A stretch of DNA of 55,069 nt from Roseovarius gahaiensis. Its GTDB lineage: Bacteria > Pseudomonadota > Alphaproteobacteria > Rhodobacterales > Rhodobacteraceae. Position numbers and translations under genes: made by a program. Position 1 is the first letter of the stretch; the number at the start of each line of letters is the position of its first letter. Below, one piece after another: positions 1 through 15,998 of this stretch. A model generated the notes under the pieces. It did no database searches. It was not told the DNA's origin and saw only the letters and a list, made by a program, of their open reading frames with translations. The stretch spans positions 1-55,069 of the forward strand of contig NZ_JAAORB010000015.1 in NCBI RefSeq assembly GCF_011601345.1, given 5' to 3'.

Positions 1-105
1 GTTGAACTGATCGCACCGATCGCCATGGAAGACGGTCTGCGTTTCGCCATCCGCGAAGGCGGCCGCACCGTCGGCGCCGGCGTCGTGTCGAAAATCATCG
101 AATGA
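1..105 (+). CDS. tuf: Elongation factor Tu, C-terminal fragment (5' end outside window)
   Basis: The window opens in frame inside the last 34 codons of a gene ending in the strongly conserved EF-Tu C-terminus ([20 protein letters not shown] followed by VVSKIIE and a TGA stop). EF-Tu is the GTPase that delivers aminoacyl-tRNA to the ribosome. Only the end of the C-terminal beta-barrel domain is visible, so the G domain cannot be checked. Its position just upstream of tRNA-Trp/secE/nusG fits the usual bacterial tuf-secE-nusG-rpl-rpoBC neighbourhood, interrupted here by the meh-mct pair. A strong terminator follows. Confidence 0.95.
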   Translation, partial: VELIAPIAMEDGLRFAIREGGRTVGAGVVSKIIE

Positions 106-186
106 TGATGCCAAGACACGCCCCCAAGGCTGTGTCGACACGCATTGAATAAGACAGAGCCTTAATCAAGGTTTTGAATGTCTGAT

Positions 187-216
187 AAGGCCGCCCTTAG
201 CTGGGGCGGCCTTTTT
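187..216 (+). terminator. Rho-independent terminator of tuf
   Basis: An 8-bp perfect stem, GGCCGCCC (189-196) with GGGCGGCC (204-211), encloses a 7-nt loop and is followed by five T residues. It lies 82 bases after the tuf stop codon. The 217-493 interval beyond it shows no credible gene. Confidence 0.9.
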
Positions 217-493
217 CAATTTTGGGCTGTCGCGGCTGGATTGGGGCCTGCGTGGGGCAATCTGCCGCAAGCGTTGAAGTCTGGTAGGTTCGTTTTCAGG
301 CGCAGCATAACCCCCCATGCAAAGCAATAACGCGGGCCCAATGGCCCGGTTTTGTGCATGCAAATCAACGGCGGGCGCAGCATTGCTGCGCGTGCGAGAT
401 TTTTCTGCATACAGAGGTATTCAGCTAACACATTGAAAACTTGACTTTATTTCGCGTTTCCGCAGGCTTTGTAAAGTAGCGGAGGAGACAGCG

Positions 494-1354
494 ATGGATC
501 AGTTGAACATAAAGGCGTGGGAGGGCCGAACCGACCAGCAAGAGGGGCGTATCACCGAAGGTCAGGCCGCCGAGATCCACGCGACGCTTGGCGCGCCCCA
601 CATGCCTGCACCCCGCGATGGCAGCGACATGGACCCGCTGTGGCACTGGTGTGCGTTCAATCCGACTGCACCATTGGCCGAACTGGCGCGCGACGGGCAT
701 CCGGCGCTTGGGGATTTCCTGCCGCCGGTTTGGCTGGAACGGCGCATGTGGGCCAGCGGCAGCCTGACCTTCGGTGCGCCGCTGCGCGTCGGCGAGCGGC
801 TGACCAAGCGGTCGGTCATTCGTGGTGTGACCGAAAAACAGGGCAAGACCGGACCGATGGTTTTCGTCTCGGTCGATCATAAGGTTTACGGCGAACGCGG
901 GTTGGCGATCGAGGAACGGCAGGACATCGTGTATCTGGATATTCCCGACAGATTCCGCGCCCCTGCCAAGCACCCTTTGCCTGCCAACCCGGTTGTGCAC
1001 ACCCGGCAGCCATTAAGCGAAGCGTTGCTGTTTCGCTATTCGGCGCTGACGTTCAATGCCCACCGCATCCATTACGATCTGCCCTATGCCCAAGAGGTCG
1101 AGCATTATCCCGGCCTTGTGGTGCATGGTCCGATGCAGGCCACATGGCTGATCACCGCCGCATGGCGGCACAAGGGGCGCAGGCCGCGCCATTTTGATTT
1201 CCGTGCCGTGCATCCGGTCTTTCTGACGCCCGTAGAAACCCGTGATCTGGAGATCATGGGCACCGAGGATGAAGCCGGCGCATTGCTGCTGTGCACCGGG
1301 CAAAACGGCCATCAGGGCATGCAAGCCACAGCACTTTGGGAGGAAACCGTATGA
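494..1354 (+). CDS. meh: Mesaconyl-C4-CoA hydratase-like protein (FAS1-like/MaoC hot-dog dehydratase)
   Basis: This 286-residue protein resembles the MaoC/FAS1-like double hot-dog hydratases, in particular mesaconyl-C4-CoA (3-methylfumaryl-CoA) hydratase, which forms citramalyl-CoA in the 3-hydroxypropionate bicycle. The N-terminal half carries the FAS1-like segment (WHWCAFNP, then LPPVWLERRMWASGSLTF). The C-terminal half has the hydratase region with FNAHRIHYDLPYA and VVHGPMQATWL, where the His and Asp would be catalytic. The start is set by a strong GGAGGAGA ribosome site 6 bases upstream. The stop overlaps the next gene as ATGA, so the two are coupled. TTGACT at 441-446 could be a -35 box but no convincing -10 follows. 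The exact substrate is inferred from the partner gene. Confidence 0.75.
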   Translation: MDQLNIKAWEGRTDQQEGRITEGQAAEIHATLGAPHMPAPRDGSDMDPLWHWCAFNPTAPLAELARDGHPALGDFLPPVWLERRMWASGSLTFGAPLRVGERLTKRSVIRGVTEKQGKTGPMVFVSVDHKVYGERGLAIEERQDIVYLDIPDRFRAPAKHPLPANPVVHTRQPLSEALLFRYSALTFNAHRIHYDLPYAQEVEHYPGLVVHGPMQATWLITAAWRHKGRRPRHFDFRAVHPVFLTPVETRDLEIMGTEDEAGALLLCTGQNGHQGMQATALWEETV

Positions 1355-2589
1355 CCAAGATATTGGACGGAATGCGCGTGGTCGAAGGCTCTGCCTTTGT
1401 GGCGGTGCCGCTGGCAGGCATGCAACTGGCGCAGATGGGGGCCGAGGTGATCCGCTTTGACCGTATCGAAGGCGGGCTGGATTCCGAGCGCTGGCCATTG
1501 GCCCCATCCGGGCGCAGCTTGTTTTGGGCCGGGCTGAACAAAGGCAAGAAATCCATTGCGGTGGACATGCGCAGCACCGAGGGGCAGGAATTGGTCACCC
1601 GGATCGTAACGGCGCCGGGTCCGGATGCGGGAATGTTTTTGACCAATCTGCGGGTGCGCGGCTGGATGGACTACGAAACCCTTAGCCAATATCGCCGGGA
1701 TCTGATCATGGTCACGCTGATGGGGGACCGGCACGGCAGACCGCAAGTTGACTATACGGTGAACCCGGCGCTTGGCATTCCCGATATGACTGGCCCCGAA
1801 GATCATGACGCCCCCGTTGCCAGTGCACTGCCGGCGTGGGATTTGATCGCGGGCAACATGGTGGTCTCGGCACTCTTGGCCGCTGAACGGCACCGGCTGC
1901 GGCATGGCAACGGGCAAGAGGTTGAGTTCGCATTGAAAGACGTTGCCGCAGCAACAATGGGGCATCTGGGCATGATCGGCGATGCTGTCTTGAACGAGGC
2001 GCAGCGCGGCAAGGCGGGCAATGCCCTTTATGGCGCGTATGGGCAGGATTTTGTCTGCGCTTGCGGCCAACGGGTGATGGCCATCGGCCTGACCGCGCGG
2101 CAATGGGCCGGACTGGTCAAGGTGACGGAAACCGGCGCACAGATGGACGCGCTGGCGCAACGCACGGGGCGTGATCTGGGCGATGAAGGCGTCCGTTGGG
2201 AGATGCGCCATGAAATCACGGCGATTCTTGCGCCATGGTTTGCCGCGCGGCGCGTCGAGGAGTTTGCCAAGGAGTTCGACAAACGCGGCATCACATGGTC
2301 GATTTTCCGCAGCATCAAGTCGGCGGTGCAGGACGACCCGGACCTCAGCGCGGAAAATCCGATGTTTTCCATGTTGGATCAACCGGGCTTGGGGCGGTTT
2401 CCGGTGCCGGGCTGCCCGGCGCAGTTTTCGGACCATGCCCGGACCAAGCCGGCCCCGGCCCCTGAACTGGGCCAGCATACCGAAGAAATCTTGGGTGATG
2501 TCGTCCGATTGAGCGATACCGAGATCGCGCAATTGTTTGACAACGGGGTGGTGCAAAGCCCGCGATACGCCGCGCGTTCGGCGGCGTAA
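1351..2589 (+). CDS. mct: Class III (CaiB/BaiF) CoA-transferase, probable mesaconyl-CoA C1-C4 transferase (2-methylfumaryl-CoA isomerase)
   Basis: The 412-residue protein is a class III CoA transferase. MTKILDGMRVVEGSAFVAVP at the N-terminus is the family's first Rossmann segment, and Asp164 in PAWDLIAGN sits where the family's catalytic aspartate (CoA-thioester-forming) is found. Mct moves CoA intramolecularly from C1 to C4 of mesaconate, supplying the substrate of the hydratase encoded just upstream. I chose the ATG at 1351 because it overlaps the upstream stop (ATGA) and begins at the conserved motif; an upstream in-frame start at 1291 would lie inside meh. The meh-mct pairing is the main argument for this function over a generic CaiB enzyme. 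Confidence 0.75.
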   Translation: MTKILDGMRVVEGSAFVAVPLAGMQLAQMGAEVIRFDRIEGGLDSERWPLAPSGRSLFWAGLNKGKKSIAVDMRSTEGQELVTRIVTAPGPDAGMFLTNLRVRGWMDYETLSQYRRDLIMVTLMGDRHGRPQVDYTVNPALGIPDMTGPEDHDAPVASALPAWDLIAGNMVVSALLAAERHRLRHGNGQEVEFALKDVAAATMGHLGMIGDAVLNEAQRGKAGNALYGAYGQDFVCACGQRVMAIGLTARQWAGLVKVTETGAQMDALAQRTGRDLGDEGVRWEMRHEITAILAPWFAARRVEEFAKEFDKRGITWSIFRSIKSAVQDDPDLSAENPMFSMLDQPGLGRFPVPGCPAQFSDHARTKPAPAPELGQHTEEILGDVVRLSDTEIAQLFDNGVVQSPRYAARSAA

Positions 2590-2687
2590 AAGGGCGCAAT
2601 CCAAAGGCATTTGCCGAAATCACAGCAGAAAGTCGCGAAAGGCGGCTTGATTCCCGCTGTCATGTGGCGTAATCCCACGCGGTATAT

Positions 2688-2763
2688 AGGGGTATAGCTC
2701 AGCTGGTAGAGCGACGGTCTCCAAAACCGTAGGTCGCGGGTTCGAACCCTGCTGCCCCTGCCA
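2688..2763 (+). tRNA. trpT: tRNA-Trp (anticodon CCA)
   Basis: A complete 76-nt cloverleaf with encoded CCA end. The acceptor stem AGGGGTA pairs with TGCCCCT. The anticodon stem ACGGT/ACCGT flanks the loop CTCCAAA, giving anticodon CCA. The T-arm is GCGGG-TTCGAAC-CCTGC. Location just before secE is the classical one for tRNA-Trp in bacteria. Confidence 0.97.
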
Positions 2764-3012
2764 AATTTCCAGCCATCAAAATGCCTTATCTTGCCGTCTG
2801 CGCACCTGTTTTCCAGTTCGAGCTGGAAACAATAAGAGTCGGTGGCCTTCAGTGTTTTCCTTCTGGCGACAAAGCCAGATTCAGGGCGCGCAAATGCCAC
2901 GATCTCGCCTTATTTCAGCCGCATAAAAAACGTGAATCAACTGGGGCGAGGGTGTCAGTCTTTTTTGCTCGGACTGTGCTGCGTTGGGGGTGTTGTTAAG
3001 GTGAGTGCTGCC

Positions 3013-3708
3013 ATGACCGATTTGTCGGATCCGAAACCGCGTCGTGCGTCGTTCCTACCGCATGACGGAGAAGAACTGCAGGGGCGCGCGCCGCCAGATG
3101 CCTGCACGCCGCGCATAGCTTGCGAGAATGCCGATCGTGCCATCCATCAGGTTTTGCTGGAGCAAAAGCGCGAAGAGAAACGCCAGACCCTGCCGCCGAT
3201 TGCGCCATCTGTCTCTTCCGGGCAGGATGCCACGGCGCAGGTGTCTGACGGTCCGCAAGAGGGCCGTTTCAAGGCGGACCCGCCGCAACAGGCGGGTCGG
3301 GCTGGGATGCGGCGTTTCAAGGGTGTCAGGCCGACGCGACGGCAGATCATACTGGTGGCTTTGGCGGCCTGTGCGATTTGGCGGCCCATGCTCTTGCCGG
3401 TTATCTTTTTGGGTGCCGCGACCGTCCTTTTGATTGCATATCTGACATTGGGGCCTGACCGGTTTGCCAATCTTGCGCGCAAAAGGTGGGAGCGTTTTGC
3501 AAACCGTCGCCCCAAAAGGGCCGCACGGTTGCAGCAACGCGCGGATCGTCTGGCCCTGCGTTGGGATCAGGTGCTGGATCATTTGCCCGAACGCTGGGCC
3601 AACCGGCTGGCGTTGCCGGATTTTGCCAATGCGGTGGAGGAGCAGGTTAATCTGGATGATGCGCCTGACCCGTTTGACCGTCTGGCCGCCCGCTCTCATC
3701 AGGGATAG
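3013..3708 (+). CDS. Hypothetical membrane-associated protein
   Basis: I do not recognise this 231-residue protein. The first ~105 residues are polar and low-complexity. A hydrophobic stretch at about residues 110-150 (IILVALAACAIW, then MLLPVIFLGAATVLLIAYLTL) forms one hairpin or two short membrane helices. A basic region rich in Arg (NLARKRWERFANRRPKRAARL) and an acidic tail follow. The ATG at 3013 is chosen because AAGGTGAG lies 7 bases upstream; in-frame upstream starts (2842, 3001) lack a ribosome site. It sits between tRNA-Trp and secE, which is reason to suspect a conserved clade-specific gene, perhaps linked to the envelope, but function cannot be assigned. Confidence 0.75.
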   Translation: MTDLSDPKPRRASFLPHDGEELQGRAPPDACTPRIACENADRAIHQVLLEQKREEKRQTLPPIAPSVSSGQDATAQVSDGPQEGRFKADPPQQAGRAGMRRFKGVRPTRRQIILVALAACAIWRPMLLPVIFLGAATVLLIAYLTLGPDRFANLARKRWERFANRRPKRAARLQQRADRLALRWDQVLDHLPERWANRLALPDFANAVEEQVNLDDAPDPFDRLAARSHQG

Positions 3709-3819
3709 TGTGTCTGCAGTCTGTCAAGGGGCGACAGGGTTTGCAGCTTCGCCCCTTGAATTCATACGCAGGGCGGCGTATGTGGCCGGTCAACCCGTTT
3801 GAGAAAGAAGACAGCGCTC

Positions 3820-4017
3820 ATGGCACGCACCAATCCGCTACAGTTTATTCAGCAGGTTCGCTCGGAAGTGGCCAAGGTTGTCTGGCCGACACGCCGCGAA
3901 GTTTTGCTGACCACGGTCATGGTCTTGATCATGGCGGCTTTGACGGCCGTTTTCTTTGCACTGGTCGATCTTGGTATCCGTAGCGGGTTGCAAGGCATTC
4001 TTGCGATGTTTGGCTGA
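3820..4017 (+). CDS. secE: Protein translocase subunit SecE
   Basis: This 65-residue protein is the short, single-membrane-helix form of SecE, an essential part of the SecYEG channel. The cytoplasmic amphipathic segment QFIQQVRSEVAKVVWPTRRE (residues 8-27) has the family's invariant VxWPTRxE motif. The membrane helix LLTTVMVLIMAALTAVFFAL follows. The ATG at 3820 (MARTNP) gives the normal length; an in-frame start at 3799 would add seven residues. NusG follows as usual, but a terminator lies between them. Confidence 0.95.
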   Translation: MARTNPLQFIQQVRSEVAKVVWPTRREVLLTTVMVLIMAALTAVFFALVDLGIRSGLQGILAMFG

Positions 4018-4091
4018 TCAGTAAGAAAATCCGGTTCAAGACCTTGAAATCAGGGGCAATGGGCGGTAGTTGGCGACATACTTCGGAGCAT

Positions 4092-4125
4092 GGCGCGCGG
4101 CGAATCGGGTTGCGCGCCGATTTTT
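4092..4125 (+). terminator. Terminator between secE and nusG
   Basis: A 7-bp GC stem, GGCGCGC (4092-4098) with GCGCGCC (4112-4118), is followed by GATTTTTGTTT. It lies 74 bases after secE and 85 before nusG, implying that nusG is at least partly transcribed from its own promoter. Confidence 0.75.
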
Positions 4126-4210
4126 GTTTCGGGGTCAAAAGGGCGTAACGCCCTGATAATTTTGGAAATTTCGGCCTGACGGCCGGTAACGACAAGGGCA
4201 TGGGTCGGAC

Positions 4211-4744
4211 ATGGCGAAACGGTGGTACTCGGTCAGTGTTCTCTCGAATTTTGAGAAGAAAGTCGCCGAGCAAATCAGAACATCCGTGGCCGAGCAGGGT
4301 TTGGAAGATCAGATCGACGAAGTTCTGGTCCCGACCGAAGAGGTTATCGAGGTGCGTCGCGGCAAAAAAGTGACGACCGAACGGCGGTTCATGCCGGGCT
4401 ATGTGCTGGTGCATATGGAAATGTCGGACCAAGGGTATCACCTGATAAATTCGATCAACCGTGTGACCGGGTTTCTAGGCCCGCAAGGCCGCCCGATGCC
4501 GATGCGCGATGTCGAGGTCAACACCATCCTGAACCGTGTTCAGGAAGGCGAAGATGCGCCGCGCACGCTGATCCATTTCGAGATTGGCGAAAAGGTCAAG
4601 GTCAACGAAGGGCCGTTCGAAGATTTCGACGGCATGGTCGAGGAAGTTGATGACGACAACCAGCGCCTGAAGGTGACGGTGTCGATCTTTGGCCGGGAAA
4701 CCCCGGTCGAACTGGAATTCACGCAGGTCACCAAACAGGCCTGA
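4211..4744 (+). CDS. nusG: Transcription termination/antitermination protein NusG
   Basis: The 177-residue protein has full NusG length. The N-terminal NGN domain (KRWYSVSVLSNFEKKVAEQI at the start, RRFMPGYVLVHMEM in the middle) binds the RNA polymerase clamp helices. The C-terminal KOW domain (about residues 124-177, with GPFEDFDGMVEEVD) contacts Rho or ribosomal protein S10. It follows secE and precedes rplK. The 106-base interval to rplK would be the L11-L1 leader, where L1 normally binds to repress translation. Confidence 0.97.
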   Translation: MAKRWYSVSVLSNFEKKVAEQIRTSVAEQGLEDQIDEVLVPTEEVIEVRRGKKVTTERRFMPGYVLVHMEMSDQGYHLINSINRVTGFLGPQGRPMPMRDVEVNTILNRVQEGEDAPRTLIHFEIGEKVKVNEGPFEDFDGMVEEVDDDNQRLKVTVSIFGRETPVELEFTQVTKQA

Positions 4745-4850
4745 CGTGTGAGCCGTGGGAGGCGAGGGCGTCGCGGCGCCCGGACCGGACCACACAACTA
4801 AGATCCTGAGGGGCGCGCCCTGACGGAAGTTGGAAAAAAGGAGAGGCCAA

Positions 4851-5276
4851 ATGGCCAAGAAGCTCGCAGGCAAAATGAAGCTGCAAGTGCCCGCAGGTCA
4901 AGCAAACCCGTCCCCGCCCGTGGGGCCGGCGCTTGGTCAGCGCGGTATCAATATCATGGAATTCTGCAAGGCATTCAATGCCAAGACGCAGGAAATGGAG
5001 CAGGGCGCTCCGTGCCCGACCGTGATCACCTACTATCAGGACAAGTCTTTTGAAATAGACATCAAGACGCCGCCCGCGTCTTATTACCTGAAGAAGGCCG
5101 CCAAGCTGAAGTCGGGTGCAACCACCCCTGGCCGTGCGACGGCCGGTTACGTGAGCACCAAGCAGGTCCGCGAGATCGCCGAGGCGAAGTGGAAAGATTT
5201 GAACGCAAACGACGTGGAAGCCGCGATGAAAATCATCCTTGGCTCTGCGCGTTCCATGGGCATCGAGGTGAAGTAA
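4851..5276 (+). CDS. rplK: 50S ribosomal protein L11
   Basis: This 141-residue L11 has the signature [19 protein letters not shown] near the N-terminus and the C-terminal rRNA-binding domain ending in [14 protein letters not shown]11 binds the GTPase-associated centre of 23S rRNA and is needed for RelA sensing. The ATG at 4851 is set by the AAAGGAGAGG ribosome site; a start at 4830 would extend it into the leader. The stop is one base from rplA, so the two are co-translated. Confidence 0.97.
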   Translation: MAKKLAGKMKLQVPAGQANPSPPVGPALGQRGINIMEFCKAFNAKTQEMEQGAPCPTVITYYQDKSFEIDIKTPPASYYLKKAAKLKSGATTPGRATAGYVSTKQVREIAEAKWKDLNANDVEAAMKIILGSARSMGIEVK

Positions 5277-5277
5277 G

Positions 5278-5976
5278 ATGGCAAAGCTTGGAAAACGTAC
5301 CCGCGCTGCCCGCGAAGCTTTTGATGGCAAAGAGAACCTGAGCGTCGAAGAGGCCGTGGCCCTGATCAAAGCCAATGCCAACGCCAAGTTTGACGAAACC
5401 ATCGAAATTTCGATGAACCTTGGTGTTGATCCGCGCCATGCGGACCAGATGGTTCGCGGTGTTGTCGGTCTGCCGAACGGCACTGGCAAGAACGTGCGCG
5501 TTGCCGTGTTCGCCCGTGGTCCCAAGGCTGAAGAAGCTCAGGCCGCCGGTGCTGATATCGTCGGTGCCGAGGATCTTATGGAAACCGTTCAGGGTGGCAC
5601 GATCGAATTTGATCGCTGCATCGCAACCCCCGACATGATGCCGGTTGTTGGCCGTCTGGGTAAGGTGCTGGGCCCGCGTAACCTGATGCCGAACCCCAAG
5701 GTTGGCACCGTGACCATGGATGTGGCCGAAGCTGTCAAGAATGCCAAAGGCGGTGAAGTGCAGTTCAAGGCCGAAAAGGCCGGTGTCGTGCATGCGGGTG
5801 TTGGCAAAGCGTCTTTCGACGCGGCCAAGCTGGTTGAAAATGTGCGCGCGTTCATCTCGGCTGTGTCGAAGGCCAAGCCGACGGGCGCCAAAGGCACCTA
5901 CATGAAGAAAATTTCGCTGACCTCGACCATGGGTCCGGGTGTCAGCATCGACGTGGGCAGCGCCGCGTCGGAATAA
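5278..5976 (+). CDS. rplA: 50S ribosomal protein L1
   Basis: This 232-residue L1 forms the L1 stalk of the large subunit and is the autogenous repressor of the rplKA operon. The motif [20 protein letters not shown] is the family signature, and [20 protein letters not shown] lies near the N-terminus. It starts one base after rplK. A 250-base gap with hairpins separates it from rplJ, suggesting separate L10-L12 regulation. Confidence 0.97.
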   Translation: MAKLGKRTRAAREAFDGKENLSVEEAVALIKANANAKFDETIEISMNLGVDPRHADQMVRGVVGLPNGTGKNVRVAVFARGPKAEEAQAAGADIVGAEDLMETVQGGTIEFDRCIATPDMMPVVGRLGKVLGPRNLMPNPKVGTVTMDVAEAVKNAKGGEVQFKAEKAGVVHAGVGKASFDAAKLVENVRAFISAVSKAKPTGAKGTYMKKISLTSTMGPGVSIDVGSAASE

Positions 5977-6012
5977 GAATTTGCGCCGGTCCTTCGGGGC
6001 CGGTGCGAATGG

Positions 6013-6033
6013 CAGGGCCGCCTTGTGGCCCTG
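6013..6033 (+). promoter_or_regulatory. Hairpin in the rplJ (L10) leader
   Basis: The 250-base rplA-rplJ interval contains a perfect 7-bp stem, CAGGGCC (6013-6019) with GGCCCTG (6027-6033). No T-run follows, so it is not an obvious terminator. L10-L12 complexes repress their own mRNA by binding a structured leader in other bacteria, and this is the likely equivalent region. The exact binding element is not identified here. Confidence 0.45.
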
Positions 6034-6226
6034 TCCTGTCCGAGATGGAGGGTTGGGCGTTCGCTCAATAATTCCTTCCTGAGATGGGGAACGAGATGAG
6101 ATTCCACGAAGGTTTCAGCCTTCGGGCGATCTTGGCCTCGGGACCCTGAAATTGGACCCGAACGCCCTTGATCTGATCAGGGGCAAACATGAGCCGGGGG
6201 GGAACCCCCAAATTTGGAGTGAAACT

Positions 6227-6745
6227 GTGGATAGAGCCCAGAAAGAGAAAGTGGTCGAGGAACTCGGCCAGATCTTCGAAAGCTCTGGCGTCGTAGTGGT
6301 TGCCCACTACGCGGGTCTGACAGTTGCCGAGATGCAGGATCTTCGTGCTCGCGCCCGCGACGCCGAAGCTTCCGTTCGTGTCGCCAAGAACAGGCTCGCC
6401 AAGATCGCCCTAGAGGGCAAGCCATGCGCAAGCATTGGTCAATACCTCTCGGGCATGACTGTCCTAACCTATTCCGAAGACCCCGTGTCGGCCGCCAAGG
6501 TCGCCGAAGGGTTTGCCAAGGACCACTCGAAATTCGAGATCCTCGGCGGTGCAATGGGTACGGACGCTCTGGACCGTGCCGGTGTCAAAGCCGTGTCCGA
6601 TATGCCGTCGCGCGACGAGCTGCTTGCTCAGATCGCCGGTATGCTGGGCGCACCCGCTTCGAACATCGCCGGTGCAATTGGCGCACCTGCTTCGAACATC
6701 GCGAGCATCCTTTCGACCATCGAAGAGAAGGCGGAAGCTGCGTAA
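6227..6745 (+). CDS. rplJ: 50S ribosomal protein L10 (GTG start)
   Basis: This 172-residue L10 anchors the L7/L12 dimers to the ribosome. It begins [20 protein letters not shown], the usual L10 N-terminus, and contains [17 protein letters not shown] and [11 protein letters not shown]. The C-terminal helix for L12 binding carries the repeat GAPASNIA twice. The start is GTG at 6227 preceded by GGAG about 8 bases upstream; upstream in-frame codons would extend into the structured leader. Confidence 0.95.
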   Translation: MDRAQKEKVVEELGQIFESSGVVVVAHYAGLTVAEMQDLRARARDAEASVRVAKNRLAKIALEGKPCASIGQYLSGMTVLTYSEDPVSAAKVAEGFAKDHSKFEILGGAMGTDALDRAGVKAVSDMPSRDELLAQIAGMLGAPASNIAGAIGAPASNIASILSTIEEKAEAA

Positions 6746-6820
6746 GCGAGCAACTGGAATATCTGCGTGTGGGTATTGCCCGACGTTGGAACACATCTTT
6801 AATACGGAAAGAGCTGAACA

Positions 6821-7198
6821 ATGGCTGATCTGAAAAAACTGGCTGAAGAGATCGTTGGTCTGACGCTTCTCGAAGCACAAGAACTGAAAACCATCCTGAA
6901 GGATGAATACGACATCGAGCCCGCCGCTGGCGGCGCTGTGATGATGGCTGGCCCCGCAGAAGGCGGCGCCGACGCGGCTGAAGAGCAAACCGAATTCGAC
7001 GTCATCCTGAAGTCGGCCGGTGCCTCCAAGATCAACGTGATCAAGGAAGTCCGCGCAATCACCGGTCTTGGCCTGAAAGAAGCCAAGGAATTGGTCGAAG
7101 CGGGTGGCAAAGCTGTCAAAGAAGCCGCATCGAAAGATGAAGCCGAAGAAATCAAGGCGAAGCTTGAAGGCGCTGGCGCTGAAGTCGAGCTTAAGTAA
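6821..7198 (+). CDS. rplL: 50S ribosomal protein L7/L12
   Basis: This 125-residue protein has the three L12 parts. The N-terminal dimerisation domain ([20 protein letters not shown]) comes first, then an Ala/Gly-rich hinge (about residues 38-52), and then the C-terminal domain with [20 protein letters not shown] and [12 protein letters not shown] that recruits translation GTPases. It follows rplJ by 75 bases. The gap to rpoB holds three strong hairpins. Confidence 0.97.
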   Translation: MADLKKLAEEIVGLTLLEAQELKTILKDEYDIEPAAGGAVMMAGPAEGGADAAEEQTEFDVILKSAGASKINVIKEVRAITGLGLKEAKELVEAGGKAVKEAASKDEAEEIKAKLEGAGAEVELK

Positions 7199-7236
7199 TC
7201 GGTTGTCCGGCTAAGCCCGGAGCGATTTTACAGGCT

Positions 7237-7347
7237 GGGTCCGGATTTCCGGGCCCGGCCGAATCTGTCTCAGTAAGGCCCTGATGGTTCAGGGGTTTTC
7301 TAAGGCGAGGTTCACGCGATCGGGAGGCCCTTGGTGGGACAAGGGCC
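7237..7347 (+). promoter_or_regulatory. Three-hairpin leader between rplL and rpoB, including an attenuator-like element
   Basis: Within the 239-base gap I see three stems. The first is GGGTCCGG/CCGGGCCC (7237-7256, one G-T pair). The second is CCCTGA/TCAGGG (7279-7294), followed by GTTTT as in a weak intrinsic terminator. The third is a perfect GGCCCTTG/CAAGGGCC (7326-7347). In enterobacteria this gap holds a partial attenuator and an RNase III site that lower rpoB expression relative to rplL. A similar role is inferred here. Confidence 0.6.
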
Positions 7348-7437
7348 GGGAATGGATCGCACCCGCCATCTCTGATGGATGCGCCGCTGTGGCCCGACAG
7401 TGCGTGCGCCAGTGAGAAACGAAAGGTGACCGAACAC

Positions 7438-11580
<4,143 letters not shown>

Positions 11581-11589
11581 TTTGCAAGC

Positions 11590-11648
11590 GGTGCGCAGTG
11601 AATGCGCACCCTACACCCACGCCGTAGGGTGTGCCCTTTGGGCGCACC
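11590..11648. repeat. REP/BIME-like palindromic element between rpoB and rpoC
   Basis: Two hairpins lie side by side: GGTGCGC/GCGCACC (11590-11610) and GGTGTGCCC/GGGCGCACC (11628-11648, one G-T pair). In addition, GCGCACCCTAC (11604-11614) is inverted as GTAGGGTGTGC (11624-11634), with one mismatch. The whole 59-base unit is therefore a nested palindrome with CCCTAC/GTAGGG arms, a form typical of dispersed REP elements. No second copy was noticed in this window. Confidence 0.7.
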
Positions 11649-11682
11649 TTCCCCCGCACCCTCTCAGAATTGAGGACATCAA

Positions 11683-15927
<4,245 letters not shown>

Positions 15928-15947
15928 TCGCCTCACTTCTTAAATTC

Positions 15948-15982
15948 AAAAAGCCCCGTCGGATGGTCCGGCGGGGCTTTTT
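15948..15982. terminator. Bidirectional terminator after rpoC
   Basis: AAAAAGCCCCG (15948-15958) is the inverted repeat of CGGGGCTTTTT (15972-15982), with an inner CGGA/TCCG pair. T-runs exist on both strands, so it can end rpoC and the convergent ABC1-kinase gene. Confidence 0.92.
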
Positions 15983-15998
15983 CTTGTCTTACAGGCGC

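Noticed and set aside
166..431. Small frames after tuf on the minus strand
   Set aside because: They overlap the tuf terminator and lack any recognisable sequence; treated as non-coding.
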